Origin: Prevotella sp.
GTDB taxonomy: Bacteria > Bacteroidota > Bacteroidia > Bacteroidales > Bacteroidaceae
Length of the DNA stretch: 62,608 nucleotides
NCBI GenBank assembly: GCA_017449675.1
Contig: JAFTFG010000023.1
Coordinates: 1-62,608 of the forward strand
Direction of reading: 5' to 3'
The notes beneath the pieces are model-generated. The model had not been told where the DNA came from and made no database searches. It saw nothing but the letters and a program-made list of their open reading frames with translations. The position numbers and the translations under genes were made by a program. Shown piece after piece: positions 41,957 to 51,400 of this stretch. The stretch's first letter is position 1. Each line of letters begins with the position of its first letter.

Positions 41957-44629
41957 TCATTCAAAGTCCTCCAGTCGCCACTCGTCACGCCACTCGATAG
42001 TAGGCATGCCCTTGGCATCGAAAGTGATGGGCAGCATGACATAGCCGGCATGGTAGACAGCATGAGCCATATCTACCAGATCATAGCGACGGTCCAGCAC
42101 CGTAGGCTGCACATCCTTACCCTTACGGGCCTGTACCTTGTAATTCTTATAAGCCTTGCTCTTGGCCACAAAGGTCCGCTTGGCATAGTCGGAGCCCGTA
42201 GTAAACGGTTCCCAGCGGTCGGCCAGTGCCACCCATAGGTTCTTCTTCCCAGGAATACGGATCACCCCTGTGATCTGCGAGTTAAATGATGATGCCGTCG
42301 TATCGTTGACATGCGGATCACCCAGTGTACAATAGGCCCCATGCGGATCGGTGAAGACAGCCACCTCTGAGGGATTCGATGTATACCCCGTCGTACCCGA
42401 GGTGAACACATAATGCTTGTCACCTACCTGGAAATGGGCAGGAGCCTCACGGGTGTAAGGCGGTTTCAGTCCGATGAAATGCTCGGAGAACACTTCCGTG
42501 ACATCCGTCATATCGTCGGTCAGTTCCGCACAAATCAGTTCCCAGTGCGGACGCTCGAACCACACATAGCCCTTACCTGTCTGCGGGTCGACATACATAT
42601 CGAAGTCACCCACTCCAAAACCATCGGGTTGCAGGTTACGCACGAAGGTATAGGGGCCCTTGAAGTTGTCAGCCTGGAAGATAGCGAAGTAACCGTCGTC
42701 AGCCTGACTCTTGGCCCACATCACAAACTTACCAGTGCGGGGGCTCTTGATGATATGCGGACGTTCGAGTTTCTGGGTGTAGTGGATGGGCGACATCGGA
42801 TCGACCTCATCAGGAGGCAGAATCAGTCCCTCGTCCTTCCAGTTGTAGAAGTCCTTAGACGAATAGCAACGCACACCGCCAAACATACGGTTGGTACCCA
42901 GCAAGGCATCAGCCTTGTTCTCACCATACCAGTAATAGGTACCGTTGTCCTCACAGATCTGGAAACCATGCGCCTGAATAGGTTTACCGTTGGTATCGAG
43001 CCATACCTTACCGGGCTGGACGGCATGATAGGTGACAGGCTGCATGGGAACCTCCTCAACATACAGATACTGGGAAGGCACCCCTTTCTGCTCCACCTGT
43101 AGAGGCTGCTGCTTCGTGATGTTATTGACACCGAAGACACTTACCTGTGAACAGCCGTCAAGGGTCAGGGTGTTATCGTCGGACTTGATACGCACATCCT
43201 TCATGGCAAAACCAGAGGCATCACGCAGGAAACCGATCTTCTCACAAGTCACCTCAGCATTACCGAAGAACACGTTCTTGACAGGACGCTCCGGCTGTCC
43301 GATATAGTGGATCAGTTCCTTACATCCCTCAACCAGGACATCATGAACGGAGATATCATGGAAATAAGGCGTGTATTTGTTGACCTTGGGAGCGTTCTTG
43401 CCATCAGGATAACGCTTGGCGAGGTCACCGCCCCACTTGATACTGCCCAGCATATCACAGAACATCGCATAATGCAGCACGTTAGCACGGACACGCTCTA
43501 CGAAGAGGTTCTGCACGCCACCGCCACGAGGACGCAGCGACTTCACACGGAAGGCCTGGTCTGTACCATCGAACACACAGTCATGACAATAGATATTCTT
43601 CACATTACCAGCCACCTCGGTACCACAGACGATACCACCGGCACCACGCAAGGCCAGACAGTGACGCACCACAACGCCATCGGTAGGACGGTTCACCCGT
43701 ACACCATCCACGCCACGTCCCGACTTCATGGTGTAACAATCATCCTGACAGTCCAATGCACAGTATTCCACCAGCGCATTGGTCGTCGACTCGATATCCA
43801 CACCATCCGTACGGCCATGACCGAAACTGTTGACGGTGACACCACGGATGATGACCCCGTCACAATACTGGGCCACGACATTCCAGTAGAGCCCCTGCTC
43901 TAAGGTAACACCCTCCACCAGCACGTTCTTACAGTCGATGGGAGCGATGGTCTTAGGCAGGAATACCTCTTGGTTGTTTTTCACTCCATCGTAGACACGC
44001 TCCTCCAAGGGTTGCTCGCCATTCTTGGTAATCACCTCGATATTCAGCGCTTTCTCCTTGTTGTTCTGGTAAATCTCACAATCAGTAGAGGCACCTATCA
44101 GTTTGCCCTGTCCCGTCAAGGCGATATTCTCAGCCTGATGGGCATAGATGCAAGCCCCCAACGAATAGATCTCAATCCCCTCGTCACGGGTGAACACCAC
44201 AGGCAGGTAGTCGTTGATAAGACCGCTGAAATGCAGTTCCGCTCCTTGAGCCAGATGCAGGTTGACATTCGACTTCAGTTCGATACGTCCTGTTTCCCAC
44301 TGACCGGCAGGAATCGTCACCGTACCCCCACCCTGCTGCGACAACTTGTCGATAGCAGTTTGGATCGTCTGACGGTTCTTGGCAGCATTCTTGTAGTTGG
44401 AACTAAGCCCCTTCTTCAGTTTAACGGTCTCCTGACGAGCATTAAACTTACTATGGTCTATCGTAGCAAGTTGGAACTTGAAGGGAGCCTTTACGGGGGC
44501 TATCTCCTGGGGCATCGCCTGCGGCCCCACCTCACTGCGTACGGGGATACGCTGCCCTAAAGAGACCTGTGCCATGCTCCATGCTGGAAGCAGGAGCATA
44601 GCACAGCATAGTATTTGTTTTAGGTTCAT
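41957..44629 (-). CDS. GH28-GH43 fusion enzyme
   Basis: 890 residues with a signal peptide. The N-terminal half (about 80-530) is a GH28 right-handed beta-helix: G-R-T-D-G-V-D-I near 272, Q-D-D-C-Y near 292, and an R-V-K-S near 358, corresponding to the catalytic aspartates and basic residues of polygalacturonases and rhamnogalacturonan hydrolases. From about 540 (P-G-K-V-W-L-D-T-N-G-K-P-I) to the end is a full GH43-like propeller about 60-70% alike by eye to the single-domain protein encoded next. One chain could thus cut the backbone and trim a side chain. Both halves seem intact. In the rhamnogalacturonan operon, 21 bases after the PL4 gene. Confidence 0.88.
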   Translation of the reverse strand: MNLKQILCCAMLLLPAWSMAQVSLGQRIPVRSEVGPQAMPQEIAPVKAPFKFQLATIDHSKFNARQETVKLKKGLSSNYKNAAKNRQTIQTAIDKLSQQGGGTVTIPAGQWETGRIELKSNVNLHLAQGAELHFSGLINDYLPVVFTRDEGIEIYSLGACIYAHQAENIALTGQGKLIGASTDCEIYQNNKEKALNIEVITKNGEQPLEERVYDGVKNNQEVFLPKTIAPIDCKNVLVEGVTLEQGLYWNVVAQYCDGVIIRGVTVNSFGHGRTDGVDIESTTNALVEYCALDCQDDCYTMKSGRGVDGVRVNRPTDGVVVRHCLALRGAGGIVCGTEVAGNVKNIYCHDCVFDGTDQAFRVKSLRPRGGGVQNLFVERVRANVLHYAMFCDMLGSIKWGGDLAKRYPDGKNAPKVNKYTPYFHDISVHDVLVEGCKELIHYIGQPERPVKNVFFGNAEVTCEKIGFLRDASGFAMKDVRIKSDDNTLTLDGCSQVSVFGVNNITKQQPLQVEQKGVPSQYLYVEEVPMQPVTYHAVQPGKVWLDTNGKPIQAHGFQICEDNGTYYWYGENKADALLGTNRMFGGVRCYSSKDFYNWKDEGLILPPDEVDPMSPIHYTQKLERPHIIKSPRTGKFVMWAKSQADDGYFAIFQADNFKGPYTFVRNLQPDGFGVGDFDMYVDPQTGKGYVWFERPHWELICAELTDDMTDVTEVFSEHFIGLKPPYTREAPAHFQVGDKHYVFTSGTTGYTSNPSEVAVFTDPHGAYCTLGDPHVNDTTASSFNSQITGVIRIPGKKNLWVALADRWEPFTTGSDYAKRTFVAKSKAYKNYKVQARKGKDVQPTVLDRRYDLVDMAHAVYHAGYVMLPITFDAKGMPTIEWRDEWRLEDFE

Positions 44630-44650
44630 AACTTATTCCTTTTCAGTATA

Positions 44651-46384
44651 TCATTTCACTTCTTTACCGGTTTCCAGTTTCATACAGTCCCACATCAGAC
44701 CACCCTTTTCCTTTACACTGGGAATAGAGATGCTAAGAGTGTTCCTGCCTTTCTTCAACAGTTTGGCAGGGAAGGTGATGACCTTTAACTGATGGGCCCC
44801 ACTGCGTACACCACTACGATAAATACTGCCATCACTATCAGGATAGAACAGTTCTCCGATTTTCTCACCGTTCAATGTGTATATCATACGGGGCTTCTGG
44901 GTCACGGCAGCAGCAGAGATCGTCAGATGGGCATCACCATCGTAGGTCTTATCAAGGTTGAACTCCACATTCCACAGACTACCCTTCTTCGATTCCACAA
45001 AGTACCAGTCCTCGGCAGGATTGCTCTGACCAATAATATAGGTCATGGTGTCGGGCACAAGGTCGAACAGTCCATAGGCTCGCGGACTGTCTGCCAGTTT
45101 AAAGCCATCAGACAGGCGGTCGGCCTCGCCGATGCGCCACAACAGGTTCTCATATTTCTTGGGAGCCCACTTGACGGTACCGATATTCACCTTACCGGCT
45201 TTGTTAACCTCGATACCAGTATGTTCCAGTTCATCGGTATTCTCACCCTCCAAGGCATAGACATAAAGGCTATACTTACCACGACGTACCTTAGGAATCG
45301 TGAAGTTACCCTTCTTGTCAGTCTGTGCCCAGAAGATATATCCCTTACCCTGTGCATTCACATCCTTACCAGGTTCAGCAAGGATGACCTGCAAACGGGC
45401 TGGCGGCAAGCCATTGGTCACCTGGATACGACCGGTCACCGTAGCACGCTCTGTATCATGGAGGTCATGACGGAACCATTTAAACGGCCATTCCTTCTCC
45501 TGTGTAGCAGTCTGTTTGGCTGCATCGGCAATCATCTGCTGACGGCTTCCTTCGTTGAAATACATCAGGAACGGACCATACAGTTTGCGATCACCCTTGA
45601 CATACTCCTGATGGACACTACCAAAATGCTCACCCTGGAACATTTGCAACATCAATGGTGACTTGGTATCGGTATGAACGGTGAGTTCCTGTTTCAGCGG
45701 ACCTCCGTTGATATACTCTGGAGTCACAGGAATCGCCCATACTCCGATATGGTCGGTCATCATACCATGAAAATGGTCGTCGGCCACATAGTTAGACCAA
45801 TTGTACTTGGTATATATCTCTCCACTAGGTAGCCGGAACGTCGCATCCTGGATAGCAGCAGTACGCTCGATAGCCTTCATCGTAGCGACGGGCGGGAACT
45901 CTCCCTGCATCTGCTCATTGACATATCCGTAGGTAAACTTATCGCCATCCAGACGATATACCAGACGGGCCTCCTTCAAATAAGAGTCTTCTGCCACACC
46001 CTCGGCTACCACATAACTATAGATGCCATTGACACCCTTGCGGAGGATATAACCCTGCTGCCACTTGATGTTCTTAGGCATCTCGTTGGTATAGAGGATC
46101 TCAGCATAGTCATCGGTACTGCGCACCACCTCTACCTTCGTGGCTTTCAGTTCACTGTAGTTAGGCTGGTTACAACTGAAATAAATCGTACCTTGTTTGC
46201 CGAAGAGGTCTTCATCGTTATACAGACAACCAGTGATCTTTCCTTTCGGATTGACAGTTACCTGTAATGTCCCGTTCGACAAGACTGCAGAGTTATCGTC
46301 ATTGACGGTGACTTTGACGCTCTGAGCCACAATGTGAACTGCTGTCACCGACAACAGTGACAGGATGATATAAAAACGTCTCAT
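44651..46384 (-). CDS. PL4 rhamnogalacturonan lyase (short form)
   Basis: 577 residues with a signal peptide. Three-domain PL4 layout: a lyase beta-sandwich (about 25-330, with E-A-R-L-V-Y-R-L, Y-G-Y-V-N-E-Q-M-Q-G, Y-T-K-Y-N-W and H-G-M-M-T-D-H-I-G-V-W), a fibronectin-like domain starting T-V-T-G-R-I-Q near 335, and a C-terminal carbohydrate-binding-like domain (W-R-I-G-E-A-D-R near 435, G-L-M-W-D-C-M-K-L at the end). It cleaves the rhamnose-galacturonate backbone by beta-elimination. Third gene of the operon, next to the GH105 that removes the resulting unsaturated uronate. A longer paralogue lies at 48421. Confidence 0.9.
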   Translation of the reverse strand: MRRFYIILSLLSVTAVHIVAQSVKVTVNDDNSAVLSNGTLQVTVNPKGKITGCLYNDEDLFGKQGTIYFSCNQPNYSELKATKVEVVRSTDDYAEILYTNEMPKNIKWQQGYILRKGVNGIYSYVVAEGVAEDSYLKEARLVYRLDGDKFTYGYVNEQMQGEFPPVATMKAIERTAAIQDATFRLPSGEIYTKYNWSNYVADDHFHGMMTDHIGVWAIPVTPEYINGGPLKQELTVHTDTKSPLMLQMFQGEHFGSVHQEYVKGDRKLYGPFLMYFNEGSRQQMIADAAKQTATQEKEWPFKWFRHDLHDTERATVTGRIQVTNGLPPARLQVILAEPGKDVNAQGKGYIFWAQTDKKGNFTIPKVRRGKYSLYVYALEGENTDELEHTGIEVNKAGKVNIGTVKWAPKKYENLLWRIGEADRLSDGFKLADSPRAYGLFDLVPDTMTYIIGQSNPAEDWYFVESKKGSLWNVEFNLDKTYDGDAHLTISAAAVTQKPRMIYTLNGEKIGELFYPDSDGSIYRSGVRSGAHQLKVITFPAKLLKKGRNTLSISIPSVKEKGGLMWDCMKLETGKEVK

Positions 46385-46390
46385 GGAATC

Positions 46391-47509
46391 TTACTTTTTG
46401 ATTAACTTATAATACTCTACCGCACCAAGCAAGAAACAACCTGTGCCGTAGTCCTCAAAGTCCGGAGCCTTATCATAGGTTACCGGCTGGCTGTCAGCAG
46501 GACCGGCACCCGTTCCTTGTACAAAACCAAGGAAACCGTCAGCATGCACACAGTCCTTCACGATGGTCTTCCAAGCCTTGTCGATAACAGGACGATACTT
46601 CTTGGCACTCAGATAGCCATGACGGATACCCCACGACATGCCATATATGAATAAGGATGTCCCGGAGATTTCCTTGCCTGCCCATTCTTGCGAGACAAGG
46701 CTGGCATTCCACAGTCCATCCTCACGCTGCCATTTCAGTAAACCCTCTGACATCAAGAGGAAATCCTTTTTCAGTTCCTTATAATAGGGATCTTTAGGAT
46801 CTAACTCCTCCATGACACGTACCAAGGCAGCATATACCCAGCCATTGCCGCGACTCCAACAGCAGTCTGCTCCATCTTTCTCCTTGAAAGGAGGTACGAA
46901 GTTCTTGTCGCGCCACCAAAGTCCTGTTTTCTCATTGAAGAGTCCGCCACCCTCTTGGTTACGGGTATAGCGATACTGCTTCATGGCGTAATCGATATAT
47001 TTACGATCTCCCGTTGTGACGGACAACTCGGCAAAGACAGGCATAGCCATCTGGATAGCATCTATCCACCACCAGTAATTGGGCTTGTCGGTCAACAGTT
47101 GATAGTCTAGATTCTCGGTAATAGGCACTATCATCTTCTTGTCTTTTGTCTGACGGTAGCGCCAGATATAAGTCTGGGCACAGCACTGGTCGTCAGCATC
47201 AGTAGTTTTCACGCCATTTCGCGGAGTCCACTGATGGTGATCGGCCCATCGGTCGATGTAGTCGATATAACGCTGCTGCTGATCTACTTCCCAGAGAGCA
47301 GTCAGTCCCTCATAATACACTCCACGAGTCCATAAAGAACTGGGACGTGTCTTACCGTGCACATGAGTGTCTGCCTCCGGCACATTATGCTTTGCCATGA
47401 AGTAGTCGTTAGCCTTACGGGTCACCTGAAGCACCTCACTAGCCGTAGTCTGTGCCTGAACAGACACAGACACGACGAGTGCAATGACTGATATAATTGC
47501 TTTTCTCAT
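46391..47509 (-). CDS. GH105 unsaturated rhamnogalacturonyl hydrolase
   Basis: 372 residues with a signal peptide (V-S-V-S-V-Q-A-Q). (alpha/alpha)6 barrel of the YteR/YesR type: W-T-R-G-V-Y-Y-E-G-L near 60, D-D-Q-C-C-A-Q-T-Y near 105, W-W-W-I-D-A-I-Q-M-A-M-P near 147 (catalytic aspartate), and C-W-S-R-G-N-G-W near 212. It removes the 4,5-unsaturated galacturonate from the non-reducing end of lyase products by hydration. It starts 6 bases before the PL4 gene in transcription order, so lyase and hydrolase are made together. Length is normal for the family. Confidence 0.93.
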   Translation of the reverse strand: MRKAIISVIALVVSVSVQAQTTASEVLQVTRKANDYFMAKHNVPEADTHVHGKTRPSSLWTRGVYYEGLTALWEVDQQQRYIDYIDRWADHHQWTPRNGVKTTDADDQCCAQTYIWRYRQTKDKKMIVPITENLDYQLLTDKPNYWWWIDAIQMAMPVFAELSVTTGDRKYIDYAMKQYRYTRNQEGGGLFNEKTGLWWRDKNFVPPFKEKDGADCCWSRGNGWVYAALVRVMEELDPKDPYYKELKKDFLLMSEGLLKWQREDGLWNASLVSQEWAGKEISGTSLFIYGMSWGIRHGYLSAKKYRPVIDKAWKTIVKDCVHADGFLGFVQGTGAGPADSQPVTYDKAPDFEDYGTGCFLLGAVEYYKLIKK

Positions 47510-47538
47510 ATCTTATTAACGTCTTTTCGACTGTTTTA

Positions 47539-48114
47539 TTATTGTGCAGGGGTAAACTTTACCTGATACACAAAATACTGGCAATCTGCACCAAACCAGA
47601 ACACACCCGGTTTGTCTGCCTTATAGGTCAATTCATAGGCCTTGTCCTCACTGGCATCACCGGTCGCTACCACCTGATTATTGAAAACCATAAATACCTC
47701 ACGGTCATCAACAGCCTTACGGGGACCGATAATCACGGTTAAAGTACCAGGAACAGCAGTATTCAACGCAAAGCAGCGGTCAATCTTAGGATTACCATCG
47801 TTAGCAGGACGAACCTTACTGGTAACATCTTTCTTCAAAGAACCGTTACCATTGATAGCGGCTACTATACGTGACTTCCAGGGAGTACCATCGGCAAATT
47901 TACCGGTACGCTTACGCATATCAGCCATAATCTCATGACCCTCAGCCTCGGCACCACGTACATATAATCCATTTATACTATTGATACCGTTGGAGATAAC
48001 TGTTCCTTTCTCATAACTCTCAAAATCCCAAGTTGTAGCAGTAGACACCTTATCCTGTGCGTTACAAACCATAGCAACCAGTGCCAGAGCGATTGTTAAA
48101 AGATTCTTTTTCAT
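47539..48114 (-). CDS. Secreted single-domain T-W-x-F protein, first gene of the rhamnogalacturonan operon
   Basis: 191 residues with a signal peptide (L-A-L-V-A-M-V-C-N-A-Q). The mature protein is one domain, from T-T-W-D-F-E-S-Y near 27 through I-N-G-L-Y-V-R-G near 47 to Y-F-V-Y-Q-V-K-F-T-P-A-Q at the end. This is the same domain found at 22053, 30631 and inside the PL4 at 48421, here alone and without the sorting-like tail. By shape it is a beta-sandwich, and I infer carbohydrate binding. It leads the eight-gene operon with its own promoter just upstream. No known family was recognised. Confidence 0.7.
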   Translation of the reverse strand: MKKNLLTIALALVAMVCNAQDKVSTATTWDFESYEKGTVISNGINSINGLYVRGAEAEGHEIMADMRKRTGKFADGTPWKSRIVAAINGNGSLKKDVTSKVRPANDGNPKIDRCFALNTAVPGTLTVIIGPRKAVDDREVFMVFNNQVVATGDASEDKAYELTYKADKPGVFWFGADCQYFVYQVKFTPAQ

Positions 48115-48166
48115 TGTCTTAAGTTTTTAAGTGATTATTATTCATTTCATTGATTGTCTCTTGTTG

Positions 48167-48174
48167 CAAAAGTA
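48167..48174 (-). promoter_or_regulatory. -7 element of the rhamnogalacturonan operon
   Basis: The minus strand reads TACTTTTG, fitting TAnnTTTG, 53 bases before the first gene of the operon (48114). No good -33 element is seen, which suggests activator dependence. Confidence 0.5.
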
Positions 48175-48253
48175 GTAATATCTTATCAGATAACTATCCC
48201 ATATCGTACAACATTCTTTCAATACGTTCACATCCCCTGCTATACCCAGCCAC

Positions 48254-48424
48254 CTACTCTCCGAAAAGGACACTATTCACTTCTTCGAGTTCATCCAGTT
48301 CACGCCCCAGTGCCGAGCCATTATCCTGAGAGTCGGATGACAAGCCGGCAGGAGAGCCGCATATCAGAGAGGCCGGAATTATTTCTATAATCGTATATGC
48401 TGGTTTAATATAGATTGCTTTCAT
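48254..48424 (-). CDS. Micropeptide 3 (56 aa), overlapping the PL4 stop codon
   Basis: 56 residues: M-K-A-I-Y-I-K-P-A-Y-T-I-I-E-I-I-P-A, then S-L-I-C-G-S, a G-L-S-S-D-S-Q-D-N-G-S-A-L-G-R-E core, and a tail E-E-V-N-S-V-L-F-G-E that recalls D-V-N-S-I-L-G in micropeptide 1. Its ATG (48422-48424) overlaps the TGA of the PL4 lyase gene (48421-48423), so it is translated by ribosomes finishing the lyase. The sequence is diverged from micropeptides 1 and 2 but keeps Y-I-x-P, D-N-x-x-A-L-G-R-E and the tail, which argues for a real, conserved peptide. Function unknown. Confidence 0.72.
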   Translation of the reverse strand: MKAIYIKPAYTIIEIIPASLICGSPAGLSSDSQDNGSALGRELDELEEVNSVLFGE

Positions 48425-51400
48425 TTGATCATGACTTTTTTTCCGTTGATGATGTATAATCCTTTCCTAGGTTGTGCTACACGCTGACCGGACAGATTAA
48501 ATATGATGCTATTCGCCTCAGATGCCGGACTGAGTACTTCATTGATTCCAGTAGAACCACCAAAGTTCAGGTCTAGGCTCCGTGAGGGACTGGAGGCTTC
48601 CACTGTGGTACGCAAGAACGCTTTCGAAGCAGCGAGCATGCCCATACCGGAAGATTTCTTAAAGGTCGGACCGGCAGCCAGTGTGTAATGATAATAACTT
48701 CCATAAGTGGCAGCCAACGCATAGTCAGCCATATTAGCCACCAGATAGTTGGTACCGACAGCGTCGGCTGTGGCTGTCGAGGTCAGCATATAACTACCCT
48801 CCTCACCTTTCAACACGACACCAGTACAAGCAGGAATAGTGGTGATAGGATCCATCGTCACCTCTGTAGGGTTAACTGCTGACACCTTATAAGCAGTCAG
48901 ACCTTCCGGAACAGTATAGTTCTGTGCAGCACAGAAAGTAACATATCCTGCCGACGTAATGTCAACCGACATGGTTGCAGATGTCTCACTGTCAGGAAGG
49001 AAGGCGGCAGCAATCAAATAGAAACTCCCGTTAGCCTTGAGCATTAACGGACCGGCAGCAGTCGCATGATAACTGATGACCTTAACCTCTTTGTTTGTAA
49101 AACTATAGGTGGTAGCATCATCCACGCCAATAAAGTTAAAAGTAAATGTCCGGGCGGCATCAGGAGCCTGTACCAAGGCGTAGAATGTACCGGCCGTCGT
49201 CACATCCAAACCAAAGGCATCAGTATTGTGTCTCTCAGAAGATGCAGGGTAGTTCTTGGCAACCGTTCCTGCACCACCGCTAAAGAACACAGACGGCACA
49301 GTACCATGATAGGATACGCCACCTATCTCCTTGGCTTCTGACAATGTGGAGGTCTTAGCCTGAACAGTATGATTGTTATTCACATGCAGATAAAGTCCGT
49401 TGTAGTCAAGCATGGCACCACTACCGCTTCCTTCGACGAGATAGTCATTGACGGCATACTGATTGAAATTCCAGTGCGATGTGGCACCTACGGCAGACTC
49501 CGGATCTTCTGTCGGTACAAACTTGACATAGAACACATTCACATCCTTGCCGTAGGCATCGATGAAGAAGGTACCGCCCTCTGTAGCCTGATACTCCAAC
49601 ACATCCAGACGAGCAGTCTTGGCAGCAGCAACGGTCAGTGAAGCCTCTTTGACGACCGTACCATTCAAGGCTAAACGCAGTTTATTCCCTTCCGCCGGAG
49701 AATCCGTCGACTGGAATGCGACATAGACCATGCCGGGGACTGTGGTCTGGAAGCCGATATTCAGACGTGACTTCTCCACTACATCACCATTGGCAGCAGG
49801 CAGAAGAGTATAGTCATTTTTAGTCTGGCTCTTCAACGTCACGAAGTTCTGACTGGAATAGGTTGTACCGTCACTGAACGTGAAACTGCGCGTGTCCTTT
49901 CCAGGTACTCGCATAGGTATGGAGAGACCTGCGGCCCCACGAAGATAGAAGCCCGTATTGTTATAATTGGTAATGGCTGTCAGTCCTGATGAATTATCGG
50001 TAGTCTCACCATTGAAGCCCATGGAAGCCTCTTCTGTAATGACCTGTACGGTGGAGTTCTTCTTTTCCAGTTTAATGATATCATACAAAACACCGCCCAA
50101 GTCATTCCCCAACTCGTCAGTACCTAACCCCCACACATTCAGATAAAGGTTGTTCTCACCCACTTGCAGTCTGGAAACAGGAATATCAAAGACTATCAAG
50201 GAGTCGCGTCCTGCCAATGTAGCACTGCGTGACACGGAACCGTCATGATTCGGACGGAACACACCAATACCCGAACTCGACGAAGTCTCATTCGAGCGCA
50301 CGGTAATCTTAGCATTAGCCGCACCTGCAGTAGCAATCGTCAATCGTAATGGATAAGTGGGTAGTTCTGTCAGATTATATTTGATGGTCCATGTACCATT
50401 ATGGCATTGAGCATAATACCAATCGTTAGCAGGAGTACTCGTTCCAACAGTATATGTCAGATTTGTCGGAACGCTATTCCACTGACCATACGCACGACGC
50501 TGTCCGCTCATCTTATATCCTGCCGCTAAATGATCTGCCTCACCAATCTGCCACAACACCTCATCGTAGCGATCCGCATCAGGGGTCCACGTCATAGTTC
50601 CCAGCGCAGTAGTATTCCCATCGCTGACACTTACTCCATCCTGAATGAAATAGCCAGTGGCAGAACCGTTTAGTGCATAGGCATAGAGGGAATAGTCACC
50701 TGCGCGTACATTATTAACATTAAAATTACCTTCTGTATCTGTCTCTGCCCAGAACTGATAACCGTCACCTTGCAACATGGGTTTAGAACCCGGTTGTGCC
50801 AAGACAACCTGCATCTTTGTCGTTCCGAAATAGGCAGCATCTTCTGCTGACATTGTAATTTTCCCTGTCACCGTACCACGCTTCTTACATTCTGTATCGC
50901 GCAGCCAACTATAGTTAGGCCATGTGCTTTGCTCAGTAGCAGCCCGTTCCTTTGCGTCGGCAACCATTTGGCTATGTGCAGTAGCAACATCCGAGGATGT
51001 TGACTGATTGACATAGATCAGATGAGGACCATAGAGTTTCTTCTGACCGCTGGCATAGGTCACCCCGGCACCACCAAAGTGATTACCATGAAAGTGACGC
51101 AACAGAATAGGGGTCGTCTCTGTGGCATGTACTGTCAGATCTTGGCGCATCACGCCACCATTCAGCCACTCTGTAGTGGGAGTAATCATCCAAACACCCA
51201 CCTGATCACCCATCAGACCATGAACCGCATCATCTTTCTGAAAAGCAGCATAGTCATATTTTGTATAGATGGACGCATCAGACAATTGGTAGGTAGCATC
51301 AGTCACCTTAGTACCGCCCGCTATTTCCGACGGTGTAGGCAACGTCCCTTGAGCCTGCTCGTTGACGTAAGCATAATTAAATAAAGTTGGAGACACACGG

